Shown here in pieces: positions 11,840-22,491 of a DNA stretch of 64,000 bases. Every line of letters begins with the position of its first letter. Positions within the stretch are counted from its first letter, which is position 1. The position numbers and the translations under genes are program-made. The notes beneath the pieces were generated by a model. The model did not search any database. It was given only the letters and a program-made list of their open reading frames with translations, and was not told the DNA's origin. Source of the stretch: Spisula solida (Eukaryota; Mollusca; Bivalvia; Venerida; Mactridae); the NCBI GenBank assembly GCA_947247005.1, contig OX365947.1, positions 6,491,030 through 6,555,029 of the forward strand, written 5' to 3'.

Positions 11840-12006
11840 GTCTGAACTTGCAGAAGTTATTATTAGTCTGGAGTTATATGTATCAATCTTTCGTTTTCGA
11901 TTAATCGTTTATTGTAAACGTTACATTGTAGCTTTTTTAAGATAAAATTTGTAAAACAAAATATGGAATAGTTAGCATACAAATAACAAACTTTGATAAG
12001 TTCACA

Positions 12007-12480
12007 GCACTCGGTGTTTTATATGCAATACGAACATGACTTTGGTCAAATAAAAGTTTCTGTACGTGCCGAACACGTTACTGAACGGTTGATGGAAATT
12101 GTATGCAATACGAACATGACAAAAAGTTACTGCACGTGCGCGTTTCATGCCAAACAAACAGTTACCACTGAACGGTTGATGGATATTGTATGCAATACTA
12201 ACATGACTTTGGTCAAATAAAAGTTACTGCACGTGCGCGTTTCATGCCAAACAAACAGTCGCCACTGAACGTTATATGGATAGTGTATGCAATACTAACA
12301 TGACTTTGGTCAAATAAAAGTTTCTGTACGTGCGCGTTCCAGGCCAAACAAACAGTCACCACTGAACGGTTGATGGAAATTGTATGCAATACTAACATGA
12401 CTTTGGTAAAATAAAACGTAATGTACGTGCGCGTTCCATGCCAAACAAACAGTCACCACTGAACGTTTGATAGAAATTGT
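12007..12480 (+). repeat. Tandem repeat, 80-98 bp, about 5 copies
   Basis: Units contain GTATGCAATACTAACATGAC, GCACGTGCGCGTTTCATGCC and CACTGAACGGTTGATGG. Starts at about 12021, 12101, 12188, 12286 and 12382 show a unit growing from 80 to about 97 bp. It lies in the achatin 5' intron. Open frames across it on both strands are products of the repetition. Confidence 0.85.
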
Positions 12481-13911
12481 TACAAAAGCACAATTACTAC
12501 TAGATTGATTGTATACTTTTATTATGTTCTGATTTTTCAATTAAATTCATCTAGTTCAATAAAATAGAAAGGAACGTGTTATTATTGAGGTTATTAAACA
12601 AATATCCTGACTGTACGGCATCCGGGTTTTATGAACCCCATGTAAAATGACCCTGGCCATTGTCAAACATAATACAAAACCTTGGAAAAAAGGGCTAATT
12701 TAAATATTGCAAAAATTCAAATATTCTCGTCGGTCTGTCGGCTACATGTATTCCTATTATCGCGAATGAAATGCTTTCATAATCCAATTGTTTATTGACA
12801 TGATGAAACTGCAGAGACAGTGTAATAAAGTGTAATAAACACGATTCAAGAATCATTAGTTTAGTTTAAACATATTTTATTACCCACAAAATATACAATA
12901 TTTGACATACAAATACATCTATAAATACATTTTATATACAAGAATCATTCATACGATGGTTTATGCGCTATATAGAATAGAACCACCTGCGAATCGTTTT
13001 GTAAGAATACATAAATATAATGTATAAGACGAGTTGGTTGTATACAGTAGAGACACTGTTATGTAGTTAGTTTTTTACGATGCTTTAAAAATCAAAATTG
13101 GTCGTTTTTTTCACGTATATCACCTTGATGAATAGGGAAACGCAATGCCAGATATTCAGTGAAGATAAAAATGTCGTTAATTGAAATAATTTAGCTCCAG
13201 CAACAGACGCATACGCAAAATGTCTAATTGTTTTGTGGTCAATTTGCTAGACGCCAACGCCGCCCACTTAACGTCGTTGGTCCAATTGGAACGTGTTATC
13301 GCAAAGCCTCCTGCACGCGGTGAAAATTCTGATAGAAACCTTGGACACAATATAGCGATGTCGAGATATAAATTATATAGAGGAATTGGTTTTGAAATCA
13401 CTGCTACGCATTTAATGTTTTTGTTTTTTGTATATATTTTTATGTACTTAATATACTGAACGGTTTTAAGTATATCTTACTTAATTCAAATGATCGCAAA
13501 ATATTTATCTTATTAATCTTTGTGCGTTACTTTTAACCACTCAATATTAAATCAAACACGTAAATAATGTATATACATATATCTGACAACGATCATCAGA
13601 CCGCATTAAAACATACATTGTTATATCATATTGCTTACACGGAAACAATTGAAGCTTTTCAACTCGTAGAAATCCTTCTTTCGTTTTAGCAAAACAAATG
13701 AAACTAAGAAATGAGCTAAGCGAGGATCACTTATTTATATGCAAAGTGCCCACCGGCAGCCTATTTGATGCATGAACAATAAAAACCGTGCCATCCGCCA
13801 ATAGTTGACTGGTAAGCACATTGGCATATGAATACCTCTGTTTACAAACATGATCTCTCCTATTGGTTTCTATTTCTACCAATATTAACAATAATGTTGA
13901 TATTCTTTCAG
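12481..13911. other. Intron remainder, no other gene seen
   Basis: AT-rich sequence ending at the acceptor AG at 13910-13911. Short open frames near 13200-13450 on both strands lack splice or domain support. Confidence 0.4.
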
Positions 13912-13938
13912 AACAAAGAAAGGAAGAAAAAAAAGATA

Positions 13939-14394
13939 ATGTCGACTAATACGTCACTGATAATCTGGGCAATGGCAGCACTCGCTGTGCTCTGCGTAAT
14001 AGACAAATGTTTTGCTGAAAGTTTACGAGATCTCACAAAACAAGGCAAACTTGGAGCTTCAATGACACTTAATGAATTAGCTGAAACTATATTACCAAAT
14101 GGAGTTGATCAGAACGAATTTATGGATGCCACCGAAAAGAGGGGTTTCTGGGACAAACGGGGGTTCTGGGACAAAAGGGCTGCCGGTGACAAGCAACTAA
14201 TGATGTCACGATATTTCTTTCCACGTTTCGCTTACATGATTCCTCCTTATCGACCACAGACGAGCACACCGAAAGCGACAAAGCTTGGAACATTCGGTAA
14301 ACGAGGATTTTGGAACAAACGACAATACGAAGACTCAGATGTTTTTGGTGACGACAATGAAAAAACCTTTGAACCCTACTACATCAAAAAATAA
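13939..14394 (+). CDS. Achatin-like neuropeptide precursor
   Basis: A 151-residue secreted precursor that should be cleaved in the regulated secretory pathway to tetrapeptides of the achatin type (Gly-Phe-x-Asp). Residues 1-26 form a signal peptide with a hydrophobic core (LIIWAMAALAVLCVI). After a 40-residue spacer, dibasic KR sites release GFWD at 69-72 and again at 75-78, directly in tandem. A third cassette, KRGFWNKR, gives GFWN at 123-126. The spacer between them (about 81-120) and the acidic tail (from QYEDSDVFGDD) show no other clear peptide. In achatin-I, the family founder, Phe is the D-isomer; whether that applies here cannot be read from DNA. There is no amidation glycine, as expected for this family. 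The start was chosen because it begins a proper signal peptide 28 bases after a splice acceptor; an in-frame extension upstream lies in the intron. Confidence 0.85.
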   Translation: MSTNTSLIIWAMAALAVLCVIDKCFAESLRDLTKQGKLGASMTLNELAETILPNGVDQNEFMDATEKRGFWDKRGFWDKRAAGDKQLMMSRYFFPRFAYMIPPYRPQTSTPKATKLGTFGKRGFWNKRQYEDSDVFGDDNEKTFEPYYIKK

Positions 14395-14669
14395 ATAATC
14401 TGGCTATTATGCCTTTACAATCCTGCCATCATGTTCTAATTTAGAAATTCTGCTTGTACGAACATTACTGCTGACATTTTTGTAAGTTTTCGATTAGCAA
14501 CTCATGACGTCATTTTTGTAATTTTCTGACGTCATTTCCTGTATCCATGTGATATTGTACAGTAATGGATTTTTAGAACAATCTGTCAAATTTATAATAC
14601 CTATTACACTCTGGTACTACCATTAGTCCACATTATGCGTTTTAGATCTACATATGTTTGAAATTGATC

Positions 14670-14675
14670 AATAAA
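14670..14675 (+). terminator. Poly(A) signal of the achatin-like gene
   Basis: AATAAA, 276 bases after the stop codon; the first clear signal downstream. Confidence 0.5.
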
Positions 14676-14756
14676 AGTAAAATATCGAATCTAACAGTAT
14701 GTGTTATTTGTAGATTTAAGTCTTGCGCTAGGATTTCACAACCACAAAAGATAGTA

Positions 14757-15090
14757 ACAAATCGAAAGGCAGTATTCAACCGAAATAGCCATGCACAATA
14801 AACATAAAAACAACACAAACCACAAAATTTTACACGGCACAATGTCGAACGCACAACTGAACGAGAAAATTAACTTAATCCCTGAAAGTCTAAGTCTCAG
14901 ATGTAACAAAGGTCGAAAGACCTAGTTTGAGCCGCCAGTAGTCCTCATTAGTCCGTCTTTCAGAATAACAGTCTTAGCTGTCAAAGATAAAATACCTAGT
15001 TCCAGCTATAACAAGGCTCAAAGACCCTGTTTCAGCAGTAAACAGGCCAAGAGACCTAGTTTCAGCCGCCAAAAGTCCTAAAGATATTAA
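14757..15090 (+). repeat. Dispersed repeat family A, copy 5 (diverged, long)
   Basis: AGGCAGTATTCAACCGAAAT, GGCACAATGTCGAACG, then several rounds of the 3' module (CTAGTTTCAGCCGCCAAAAG, CTTAGCTGTCAAAG), showing that the family end is itself internally repeated. Confidence 0.65.
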
Positions 15091-15501
15091 GAATAACAGT
15101 ATGAAGTAAATCTCTGCAGCCACGCAAACAAAATATATAAGTAATAAGATAGGGGATGAAAAGGCGCAAGTAAAGTAAAAAAACTAGCAACAAAAAACAA
15201 CACAAAGTCCTTAATTAACGCTACAGCTGCACGAGGCAGAATTGAGACATACTAACAAATGTATTAACCGGATGGCACTACTAAAAATGTTTTGGTGTTT
15301 TTGGATATCTACATCATTATAATCGTAAAGATTAGGCGCATCTTTATTCAAAATACTTAAGCCATTGTCCAATCAGAAAGCCCTACACGGGAATGTTTGT
15401 GGAAGCAAAACACCAAAGCTACTGTAGCTCTGGTATATTGCAGTTATAGAGAGGTGTAAGTTCGGCGTTTTGATTCGTTATTTGACCTTTTACCTGTTAA
15501 A

Positions 15502-15975
15502 AGGTCACAAACCACTAAATAAAATTGTTATTTAGCTCAATGTAAAGTGACAATTGTCAGCCCCAGATTATATCATGTTAAAGTCAATGGCCAGTTCACA
15601 GATCTATATCATTGAAAAGCAGTATGTTTCAGCTACAAAATAAGACCAAAAAAACAGGAGGTCATGTTTGATATAAGAAAGATTTTGTTCGTCAAAAGCG
15701 GTAGACACATTTTTACAGACGCGCGGACCAATCCAATGTGGGTTTAACCCTACTCTACTTTCGCTTTGTCAAATATGCCGAAAGCTTAAAATATTCAAGA
15801 TGAAACACATTCACTTATTCAACTACATGTATGCAATACCTTTAAACTCAATAAGATGATTCTACTTCCATTTTGTCAAGGCATATCACCATTTCCAGGC
15901 AAACAGACGTTTCTGTAAGGACTATTTGAGTCTATCCGAATTTGAACCGCGTATGCATTTAGTGGTTTATGACCT
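15502..15975 (+). mobile_element. MITE family B, copy 1
   Basis: The left end AGGTCACAAACCACTAAAT and the right end ATTTAGTGGTTTATGACCT form inverted repeats. A second copy at 34022-34575 shares most of the 474 bp. No ORF of note. Confidence 0.85.
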
Positions 15976-16369
15976 AAAATGCCGAAGCTGCACCAACTAT
16001 TTGAATACTAAGTATGCATTTTGAGACAAATAGGAGTCTTATACATATGAAGACCAATACACACGGAAAGTTTGAAGATCCTTTTTCAGGCAGTTTTGGG
16101 GTTATTGATTAGAAGCAGGTTTGCGCGTCCAGGTTACTGTGATATTTTTGTTTGAATAGTTAATGATATGAATTGTTACTAGTAATTCTAATACGATCAG
16201 TGTTTGGCTTTTATTTATGATTTACTGGTTAAATGAACAATAACAGTATTGCAAGGGGAGTAAGAACAGTCACCACCAGCACTAGGCAGATAGCGCTAAC
16301 AGTGCTTTGATTTATAAACGCATATGGAAGCACCTGCTGTGATTTGTTGGCAGTGTATACTGCATTGTA
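15976..16369. other. No gene seen
   Basis: Unique-looking sequence between MITE B and the 32-bp array. Confidence 0.4.
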
Positions 16370-16908
16370 GCAACTGCATTAATACCGCTCATGTATTGGT
16401 GAGAACTGCATTAGTACCGCTCATGTATTGGTGAGAACTGCATTAGTACCGCTCATGTATTGGTGAGAACTGCATTAGTACCGCTCATGTATTGGTGAGA
16501 ACTGCATTAGTATCGCTCATGTATTGGTGAGAACTGCATTAGTACCGCTCATGTGTTGGTGAGAACTGCATTAGTACCGCTCATGTATTGGTTAGAACTG
16601 CATTAGTATCGATCATGAGTTGGTGAGAACTGCATTAGTACCGCTCATGTATTGGTGAATACTGCATTAGTACCGCTCATGTATTGGTGAGAACTGCATT
16701 AGTATCGCGCTTGTATTGGTGAGAACTGCATTAGTACCGCTCATGTATTGGTGAGAACTGCATTAGTATCGCTCATGAGTTGGTGAGAACTGCATTAGTA
16801 CCGCTCATGTATTGGTGAGAACTGCATTAGTACCGCTCATGTATTGGTGAGAACTGCATTAGTACCGCTCATGTATTGGTGAGAACTGCATTAGTATCGC
16901 TCATGTAA
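16370..16908 (+). repeat. 32-bp tandem repeat, about 17 copies
   Basis: Unit AACTGCATTAGTACCGCTCA followed by TGTATTGGTGAG, with high identity between units and sporadic C-to-T and T-to-A changes. Confidence 0.95.
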
Positions 16909-16974
16909 TGGCAATGACAAGTAATCCAGACTACAATTTGGTACAACACAGTATCTCATGTATGAAACATAAAA

Positions 16975-17068
16975 CGGATTGTAACAAATCTAACAGGGAA
17001 GGCAACGCTGAACAGAAACAGCAGAGCAAGAAAGATCTGAAACAGAACACACACGAAAACACAAACCA
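16975..17068 (+). repeat. Dispersed repeat family A, copy 6 (diverged)
   Basis: AACAGGGAAGGCAACGCTGA, CAGCAGAGCAAGAAAG and ACACACGAAAACACAAACC. Confidence 0.55.
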
Positions 17069-17071
17069 TGT

Positions 17072-17472
17072 GGCGGGATTACAACGAATACTTACTCTCA
17101 GCACTCAACACTCTACATGTATTATTGTCCTAGATTGCAAATATAGATGAGGAAAATGTAAAAGATAGTTAATGAGTGTTGAAAATAACATTTGATAATT
17201 TTCTTTGCCATTTTGTACTATTTATGAGGAGTAAATGTAATTTTTGAATCTGAGGGTCACACTTAGCACTCAGACTGATGAATTGTAATTGTAGCTTACA
17301 AACACAATAAATTAAACTAGGAAGTAAGCCCAAAAAGAATATATAGAAAAAATCAAATTTAACATTATTACAAAGTCTTGCTCTAAAAAATGCCACAATG
17401 AACCTCAAAAGAGTGGATTTCAATATTTGAGTGTTGAGTGCTGATTTAAGTATTCGTTGCAATCCAGGCCCC
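17072..17472 (+). mobile_element. MITE family D, copy 1
   Basis: The left TIR contains GGATTACAACGAATACTTA and CAGCACTCAACACTC; the right end contains their inverted complements up to GCAATCCAGGCCCC. About 400 bp. A related right half lies at 33680-33930. Confidence 0.8.
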
Positions 17473-18045
17473 TGACGTACAAGTCACAATGACGTTCTAA
17501 AGTTCCGGAACCAAATGTCTGCCACAATATCCAGTTCAGTTCCTTGACTAATAACAGCCATTTCTGATTGTGTCAGTGCTGAAATTGTGGCGCATACTGA
17601 GCTGTCAATAGTTTGAACCTACGAGTGCTCCGTAACAGTGATTATGTATAATTTCAAAGTAATGTAGAATTGTTAATATGTTTTAACAATGGTTCGCTTG
17701 TAAATCAGGCATATAAGTTTGAAGAAATGTCATGTTTTTATTGTGTTTTAACGGATATTTTCACAATGACACTTGTCCTAGAACTTTACGGATAACCCTC
17801 GAAGTACAGCTTGGCTTGCATTCTGATTACCGGGGGAATAACAAATGGCCGAGCTTTCACGAGTTCGTGGTTTGAGCGGCAGTACATACATCTGAAAAGT
17901 TGGTAATGTCAATACGTATGGTGGGTGCAATTAACGTAGGATAAGAATTTCCCTACACACAATAGCCCCTCTGCTATTAAATACTAACTCCATAACACCG
18001 TTACTAACATTTTAATAAAAGTGACAGGTCAGTCTAATTATGATT
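17473..18045. other. No gene established
   Basis: A short minus-strand stretch near 17490-17615 reads open with protein-like composition, but it cannot be tied to an exon boundary or family. Confidence 0.35.
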
Positions 18046-18049
18046 AAAG

Positions 18050-18300
18050 ATATCATGATTAAGTCAGACAGGGGAGACAGCACTCAACTAAACCAGCCGA
18101 GCACAGAAAACATAGAAAACACACACAAGGCACAATGCCCAACTGACCCAGCCGAGCAGAGAAAACATAAAACATACATAATAATTATTATACAAGGCCT
18201 AACTAAACAAGTAAAGATCCACCCAAGTCAAAGCGGGCAAAAAGTATAATTAATTAGTTTCAGCAACCAAAAAGTCTAAATGTGATATAACTCCATATAG
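18050..18300 (+). repeat. Dispersed repeat family A, copy 7
   Basis: ATTAAGTCAGACAGGGGAGA, CCAGCCGAGCACAGAAAAC appearing twice, then CAAGTAAAGATCCACCCAAG and TTAGTTTCAGCAACCAAAAA. One of the better preserved copies. Confidence 0.85.
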
Positions 18301-18355
18301 TATACAGTATGTCTAATGTCCGATGTAGAAAGACCTTACGTGTTAGTGAATTCAG

Positions 18356-19134
18356 TAGGGGTGTAACGATACGCTCACCTCGCGATACGATACGTATCAC
18401 GGTACGGAGTATACGATACAATACGTATCGCGATACAAATAGTTTAACATTAAGACAGGATAATGAGCATCTGTTCTGTTTAAACTTTATAACATCACAG
18501 GATTATCCCCTAATTATCAAGCAGAGGCGTTATAATACCTTTTCTCCAAGGAAAATGTGTTTTTCCTAAACAAAATCAGTTCCCCATATAACATGTATCA
18601 GTCAGTTCTTTTTCCTAATTAAGGTCACAAATAAAGGTTAAAAGACACTTCTCATGAATGCCTACAATGGCCCCAGTTTAGCCATCAACTGTCACCTTTA
18701 GTTTCACTTAGTCATTTATCTTCCTTTAAAGTTATTTTTAAACAAAAATAACGTATTCGTCGTATGAGCTATCAAGGAATCCGTCGTATTTCGTATTTTC
18801 ACTCCGGATACGTACGGTCCCGATCGGACTTTAGTCATTCGCATAAATACAAATGGCTGCCGATGTCGCTTAGAGTTTCACGCTCGACGATAACAAATGC
18901 ATTATTGCTTCAGTGATGTCGCATTCGGAGTTAACCAATAACAATTAGCGACGTCCGCACGTTCGATATATTAATAATGTCAAGCAAATGATGCTTAATA
19001 TTACCTCATTTTAACTAGAGAATGGGTAGAGGCCGTATCGTAGCCGTACCGTTCCGGAACATCGTCGTACCGTGAACCGTACCGAGACCAAACAAATTCG
19101 GTATACCGTCCAACGGAATATCGTTACACCCTTA
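18356..19134 (+). mobile_element. Non-autonomous hAT element with 8-bp target duplication
   Basis: The element begins TAGGGGTGTAACGATAC and ends with the diverged inverse (ATATCGTTACACCCTTA). It is flanked by perfect 8-bp direct repeats GAATTCAG at 18348-18355 and 19135-19142. The 8-bp duplication and terminal GGGTGTAACGAT are typical of hAT elements. Near both ends are repeated ACGATACG/GTACCGT motifs, probably subterminal transposase sites. There is no transposase, only short incidental open frames. Confidence 0.9.
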
Positions 19135-19200
19135 GAATTCAGTAACAGGAAACTGCACCCGAAACTCATTAATGACAATACCGCTAGATATTGAGACATT

Positions 19201-19544
19201 GCCTAGATGTACAGTCTTAGATCTTCTTCCTTTTCCGTTTCAAGTGTTGGTTTCTCTCCACAGACAATTTAATAGTACAAACACTTATCATAAACAATAA
19301 GCCACATCCGATGAATACCGGTAAATATACAAGTGGTAATTACGAACAGACATGTTAGTCATTACTTGTGAACTCCATATTAAGTAATGTTAGCCTCATT
19401 GTTCAAACGTATATTTCATTGTGTTTACGTACATAACTTATTGTGTTAGTTGTTTTAGGTTGTTTGGAATATTCAACTATGTAGTGGAACGGTGATATTT
19501 TTGTCGATTTGTGTATGAATTTACCAGGAAGACATTAATCCTAA
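19201..19544. other. Upstream region or 5'UTR of the WSC receptor gene
   Basis: AT-rich, no clear TATA box. TTTACCAG/GAAGACATT near 19530 could be a 5'UTR acceptor, but the pyrimidine tract is weak. Confidence 0.3.
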
Positions 19545-21176
19545 ATGAAGAAAATAAATATGAAAGTCTGTCAACTATATTGTACAATTTTACTGTTATA
19601 CCAAGGATATACCAACGCTCAAATAAGTTTAAAGACCAGAGACGATGCTCTTAAGTTGTGTACTTCGGAAGGGGACAAGCTTCTAAGTTATAAAGACATT
19701 ACTGAAAACGCGACAAGAAGGGATTTGCTGGAAAACAGACTTTATGATGAAAAAGCAATATGGATTAGAGAATACGCAAAATATTCTACGTTTATAAGTT
19801 ACGAAGGTTGTTATACTAATGATAACAAATTGAGAGATTTAAGGTTACCAAACGATCGCTTGATAAGTGGGAACGAACTGTTCATGTGTCTACAAACATG
19901 TGAAACTACAATGGGAATCCAGTATGTTGGTATCCTTGGAACAATGTGTTATTGTATCTCTCATACCAAACATTATGATATGCGAACGTCTGTTACGAAC
20001 GACCAATATTGTGATAAAAGTCGTGAGGGTCTGTTCACTAAGACGTTTGATTATTCCTTATCGCATATGATTGTTTATGAGATCTTATCACATAGTATAA
20101 GCAAAAACAAGAGTCAGTGTGTATATGCTCAAGGTGGACGGTATTTAACTCGAACTTGTTCTGCAAACACAAATTCTCATGGTTTCGTTTGTTCTCAAAG
20201 CGCATTTTGCAGAGAAAATGGCTTGTGTGGCACAAACACACCTGCTGTTCATTACAGAAAACTAGGCATATTACAGGCGGAATTACAATGTCAGAATACT
20301 TCCAGGATATTACATAAAATCCCCATCGACGATCAGAATTTACAAAATGGCAAGGTTTACCTTACTGGTACGTTCAGAATGTTTCTTTACGAGGAATCTA
20401 ACACGTTCGCTTGTATATCTGTGAGAAAATCTCCAGTCGAAGGTCTTGTTATTGAACCTGCTGACTGCTCGGAGAAAAAGTTACAATTTTGTCTGTCTGA
20501 TCTGGATAAAGAACCTAGAAAGCGTATTACTACCTCAAGTAGTAGTACATCTCCTGACAAAATGACGACCACTGGTAATGAAGATCACACTACCGTTACA
20601 GTACCAACTATGGATGAGAGCAATCACACAGTAGTGTATATAGTTATAATACTATCGGTGGTGTGTGCTATTGTTATCGTTACGGTGTTCGCCATATATA
20701 GACGCGTTAAAGTAAGAAATCGAACAGAAAACCCAATTTCTACCACAACCAACCCCGAGAATTCCGAAGTTAATCTTCTACCGAATCAAATGGACAACAA
20801 TGTTGTTTCTGGATTTGATGATCCAGCTGGCGTAAAACACGCAACTATGCCAAAGAAGCCAGAGCGCAAGACCTTACGCAAACCAGTTCCTGAATCCTCG
20901 TACGAAAACTTTGAGTTTGGAGCGGTTTCAAACAAAATCGATGACGATGGACATGAAAATGAATACAATATAATCAATTTGAAAGAAATTCCCAAGAAAA
21001 ACGACGAGAACCCGTATGAAGGTGAAAGCAATATTTACGACCACACGATAGACAACGCGGATGATAACTATGACACATTTAACTCTAGCAAAAAGAAAAC
21101 GGCGAAAAAAGCTACCTTTGACAATTACAGCACCTTACAAGATGTGACACGCCAATCAGAACCAACTGACACCTAA
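19545..21176 (+). CDS. Type I membrane receptor: C-type-lectin-like plus WSC ectodomain, tyrosine-rich tail
   Basis: 543 residues in one exon. A signal peptide (cleavage near 25) is followed by a stretch resembling the start of a C-type lectin fold (DDALKLCTSEGDKLLS, then AIWI, residues 33-74). A WSC-type carbohydrate-binding domain covers about 85-180: GCY at 88-90, then C115, C119, the CYC pair at 135-137, and C156. A cysteine-rich part to about 320 includes GFVC (213-216), as at the end of a lectin fold. A Ser/Thr-rich stalk (329-360) precedes the transmembrane helix (363-385, stop-transfer RRVKVRNR). The 155-residue tail carries tyrosines at 453, 474, 491, 498, 509 and 528; YENF, YNII, YDTF and YSTL fit YxxPhi, and YEN also fits a Grb2-type YxN site. 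The tail looks built for SH2 recruitment or endocytosis. WSC and lectin folds suggest glycan binding; no ligand can be named. Met6 is an alternative start that leaves the signal peptide intact. Confidence 0.8.
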   Translation: MKKINMKVCQLYCTILLLYQGYTNAQISLKTRDDALKLCTSEGDKLLSYKDITENATRRDLLENRLYDEKAIWIREYAKYSTFISYEGCYTNDNKLRDLRLPNDRLISGNELFMCLQTCETTMGIQYVGILGTMCYCISHTKHYDMRTSVTNDQYCDKSREGLFTKTFDYSLSHMIVYEILSHSISKNKSQCVYAQGGRYLTRTCSANTNSHGFVCSQSAFCRENGLCGTNTPAVHYRKLGILQAELQCQNTSRILHKIPIDDQNLQNGKVYLTGTFRMFLYEESNTFACISVRKSPVEGLVIEPADCSEKKLQFCLSDLDKEPRKRITTSSSSTSPDKMTTTGNEDHTTVTVPTMDESNHTVVYIVIILSVVCAIVIVTVFAIYRRVKVRNRTENPISTTTNPENSEVNLLPNQMDNNVVSGFDDPAGVKHATMPKKPERKTLRKPVPESSYENFEFGAVSNKIDDDGHENEYNIINLKEIPKKNDENPYEGESNIYDHTIDNADDNYDTFNSSKKKTAKKATFDNYSTLQDVTRQSEPTDT

Positions 21177-21419
21177 TTCAATGAAGAACACATCTAAAGT
21201 ACACTGTTCTCAAACGTCGTTATCTATTAAATGTTGAGAAGTATTCAAATACTAAAAGTACTTGCTAAATGTATTGAATAGTGTGTGTATGTAGTATGAT
21301 CCGAAATAGTATACTAAAATTTCCTTAGTTAAAGTGTCTACATTTGGTTTATGTTAATTAGTATTAAGCATGAAGTGAAACTTCATTGTTCTGAAACACA
21401 AATCATGCAAATTATACGT

Positions 21420-21429
21420 AATAAATAAA
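21420..21429 (+). terminator. Poly(A) signals of the WSC receptor gene
   Basis: Two overlapping AATAAA hexamers, 244 bases after the stop codon, followed by an A/T-rich tract. Confidence 0.5.
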
Positions 21430-21554
21430 AAAAATTAATTTTCAGCAATTTTCATCAGTGTTGGCTTTACACTGTCCATTAGCATTACTTCTATCATGAG
21501 TTATGATCAGTTGAGCTGACCGGTGTCTCAGGATCACAAACCATAACCTGGCAT

Positions 21555-21770
21555 CATCTCCCAAATGCTGTTAGCTTTTTTTGACAGCTAGGACTTGGAC
21601 TTTCGAACTTTCGATAGCTGAAACTTAGACCTTAGTGGTTATGTTGTTTTTTTCTCGTTAAGTTGTGTGTTGGGCATTCTGCCGTGTAAGTGTTGTCTCT
21701 GTTGTATTTATGTTTTCTATGCTCGGCTGTTTAAGTTGAATGTTGTCTTCCCTGTACGTCTACATGAATA
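21555..21770 (-). repeat. Dispersed repeat family A, copy 8
   Basis: Inverted copy: TTTGACAGCTAGGACTTGGA, CTCGTTAAGTTGTGTGTTGG and GTTTTCTATGCTCGGCTG, then GTTGTCTTCCCTGTACG. It lies just downstream of the WSC receptor gene. Confidence 0.75.
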
Positions 21771-22305
21771 AAGGGTTATAACTATTAGAGTTCTCGAGTT
21801 AGTATAAATATATTGTTAGATGCAGATATCTGAACATCTTTGTTAGTGTTACGGATAAAAGGAACGTTACACTTCTAAACCTTTTCACATGCGACAAACT
21901 GCCACGAACTCTTAAGGATGCTGGATCGGTTTAGTGAGAATGAGTCATTTGTTTTAGTACGTTATGTTCCTTATAAATGTAAACAATGTGTCACAATTAT
22001 ATAATTGAACCTAATTAAATAGGTGGGTGGGGTAAAAATACAATTATTGATATTTATGCAAAAAAATCATACAGGCTTTAAACAGGGTTTATTACTTCAA
22101 AACCGAGCTCGGTGACCTAGACTTTTTTCATCTTGATTTGTGTCAGATTATATTTCTTTACTTCCTTGCAAACATTGAACAAAATCTGAAGGTGGGATCC
22201 AAACCGCTCCAACATCCTTATACTTAAGCACATGTTCATGTACATTCCGTATTATATTGACATACCGTATAATAAGAAGTGATAAATTGTAAAATGCACG
22301 TGTGA
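21771..22305. other. No gene seen
   Basis: Contains one stray AGGTGGGTGGGGTAAAAAT at about 22020, resembling the subterminal motif of the 39.6-44.5 kb element; otherwise featureless. Confidence 0.35.
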
Positions 22306-22491
22306 TATCGCTGGCTTAGAATTAGAAGGTCGTAAGTACTACTCATGAAAATCGGAAGTGCTCATGTTGACCAAACTGAAGTTGAAAAATCTTTTTTTTC
22401 CATAATAAAGAGTAGTTTTCAGACAGTTTGTTCTTGTTTTCTCTAAATATTGATTTTGTACTTACGACCTTCTAATTCTAAGCAAGCGATA
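22306..22491 (+). mobile_element. 186-bp MITE with long TIRs
   Basis: Left end TATCGCTGGCTTAGAATTAG continuing AAGGTCGTAAGTAC; the right end is the inverse with one mismatch (about 34-base TIRs). No ORF. No flanking target duplication was identified. Confidence 0.8.

Noticed and set aside
12213..12540. Overlapping open frames across the 80-98-bp repeat
   Set aside because: Repeat-generated, no start context, inside the 5'UTR intron of the neuropeptide gene.
17490..17615. Short minus-strand open stretch with protein-like composition near 17.5 kb
   Set aside because: The frame and acceptor could not be fixed with confidence, the pyrimidine tract is poor and no family is recognised.
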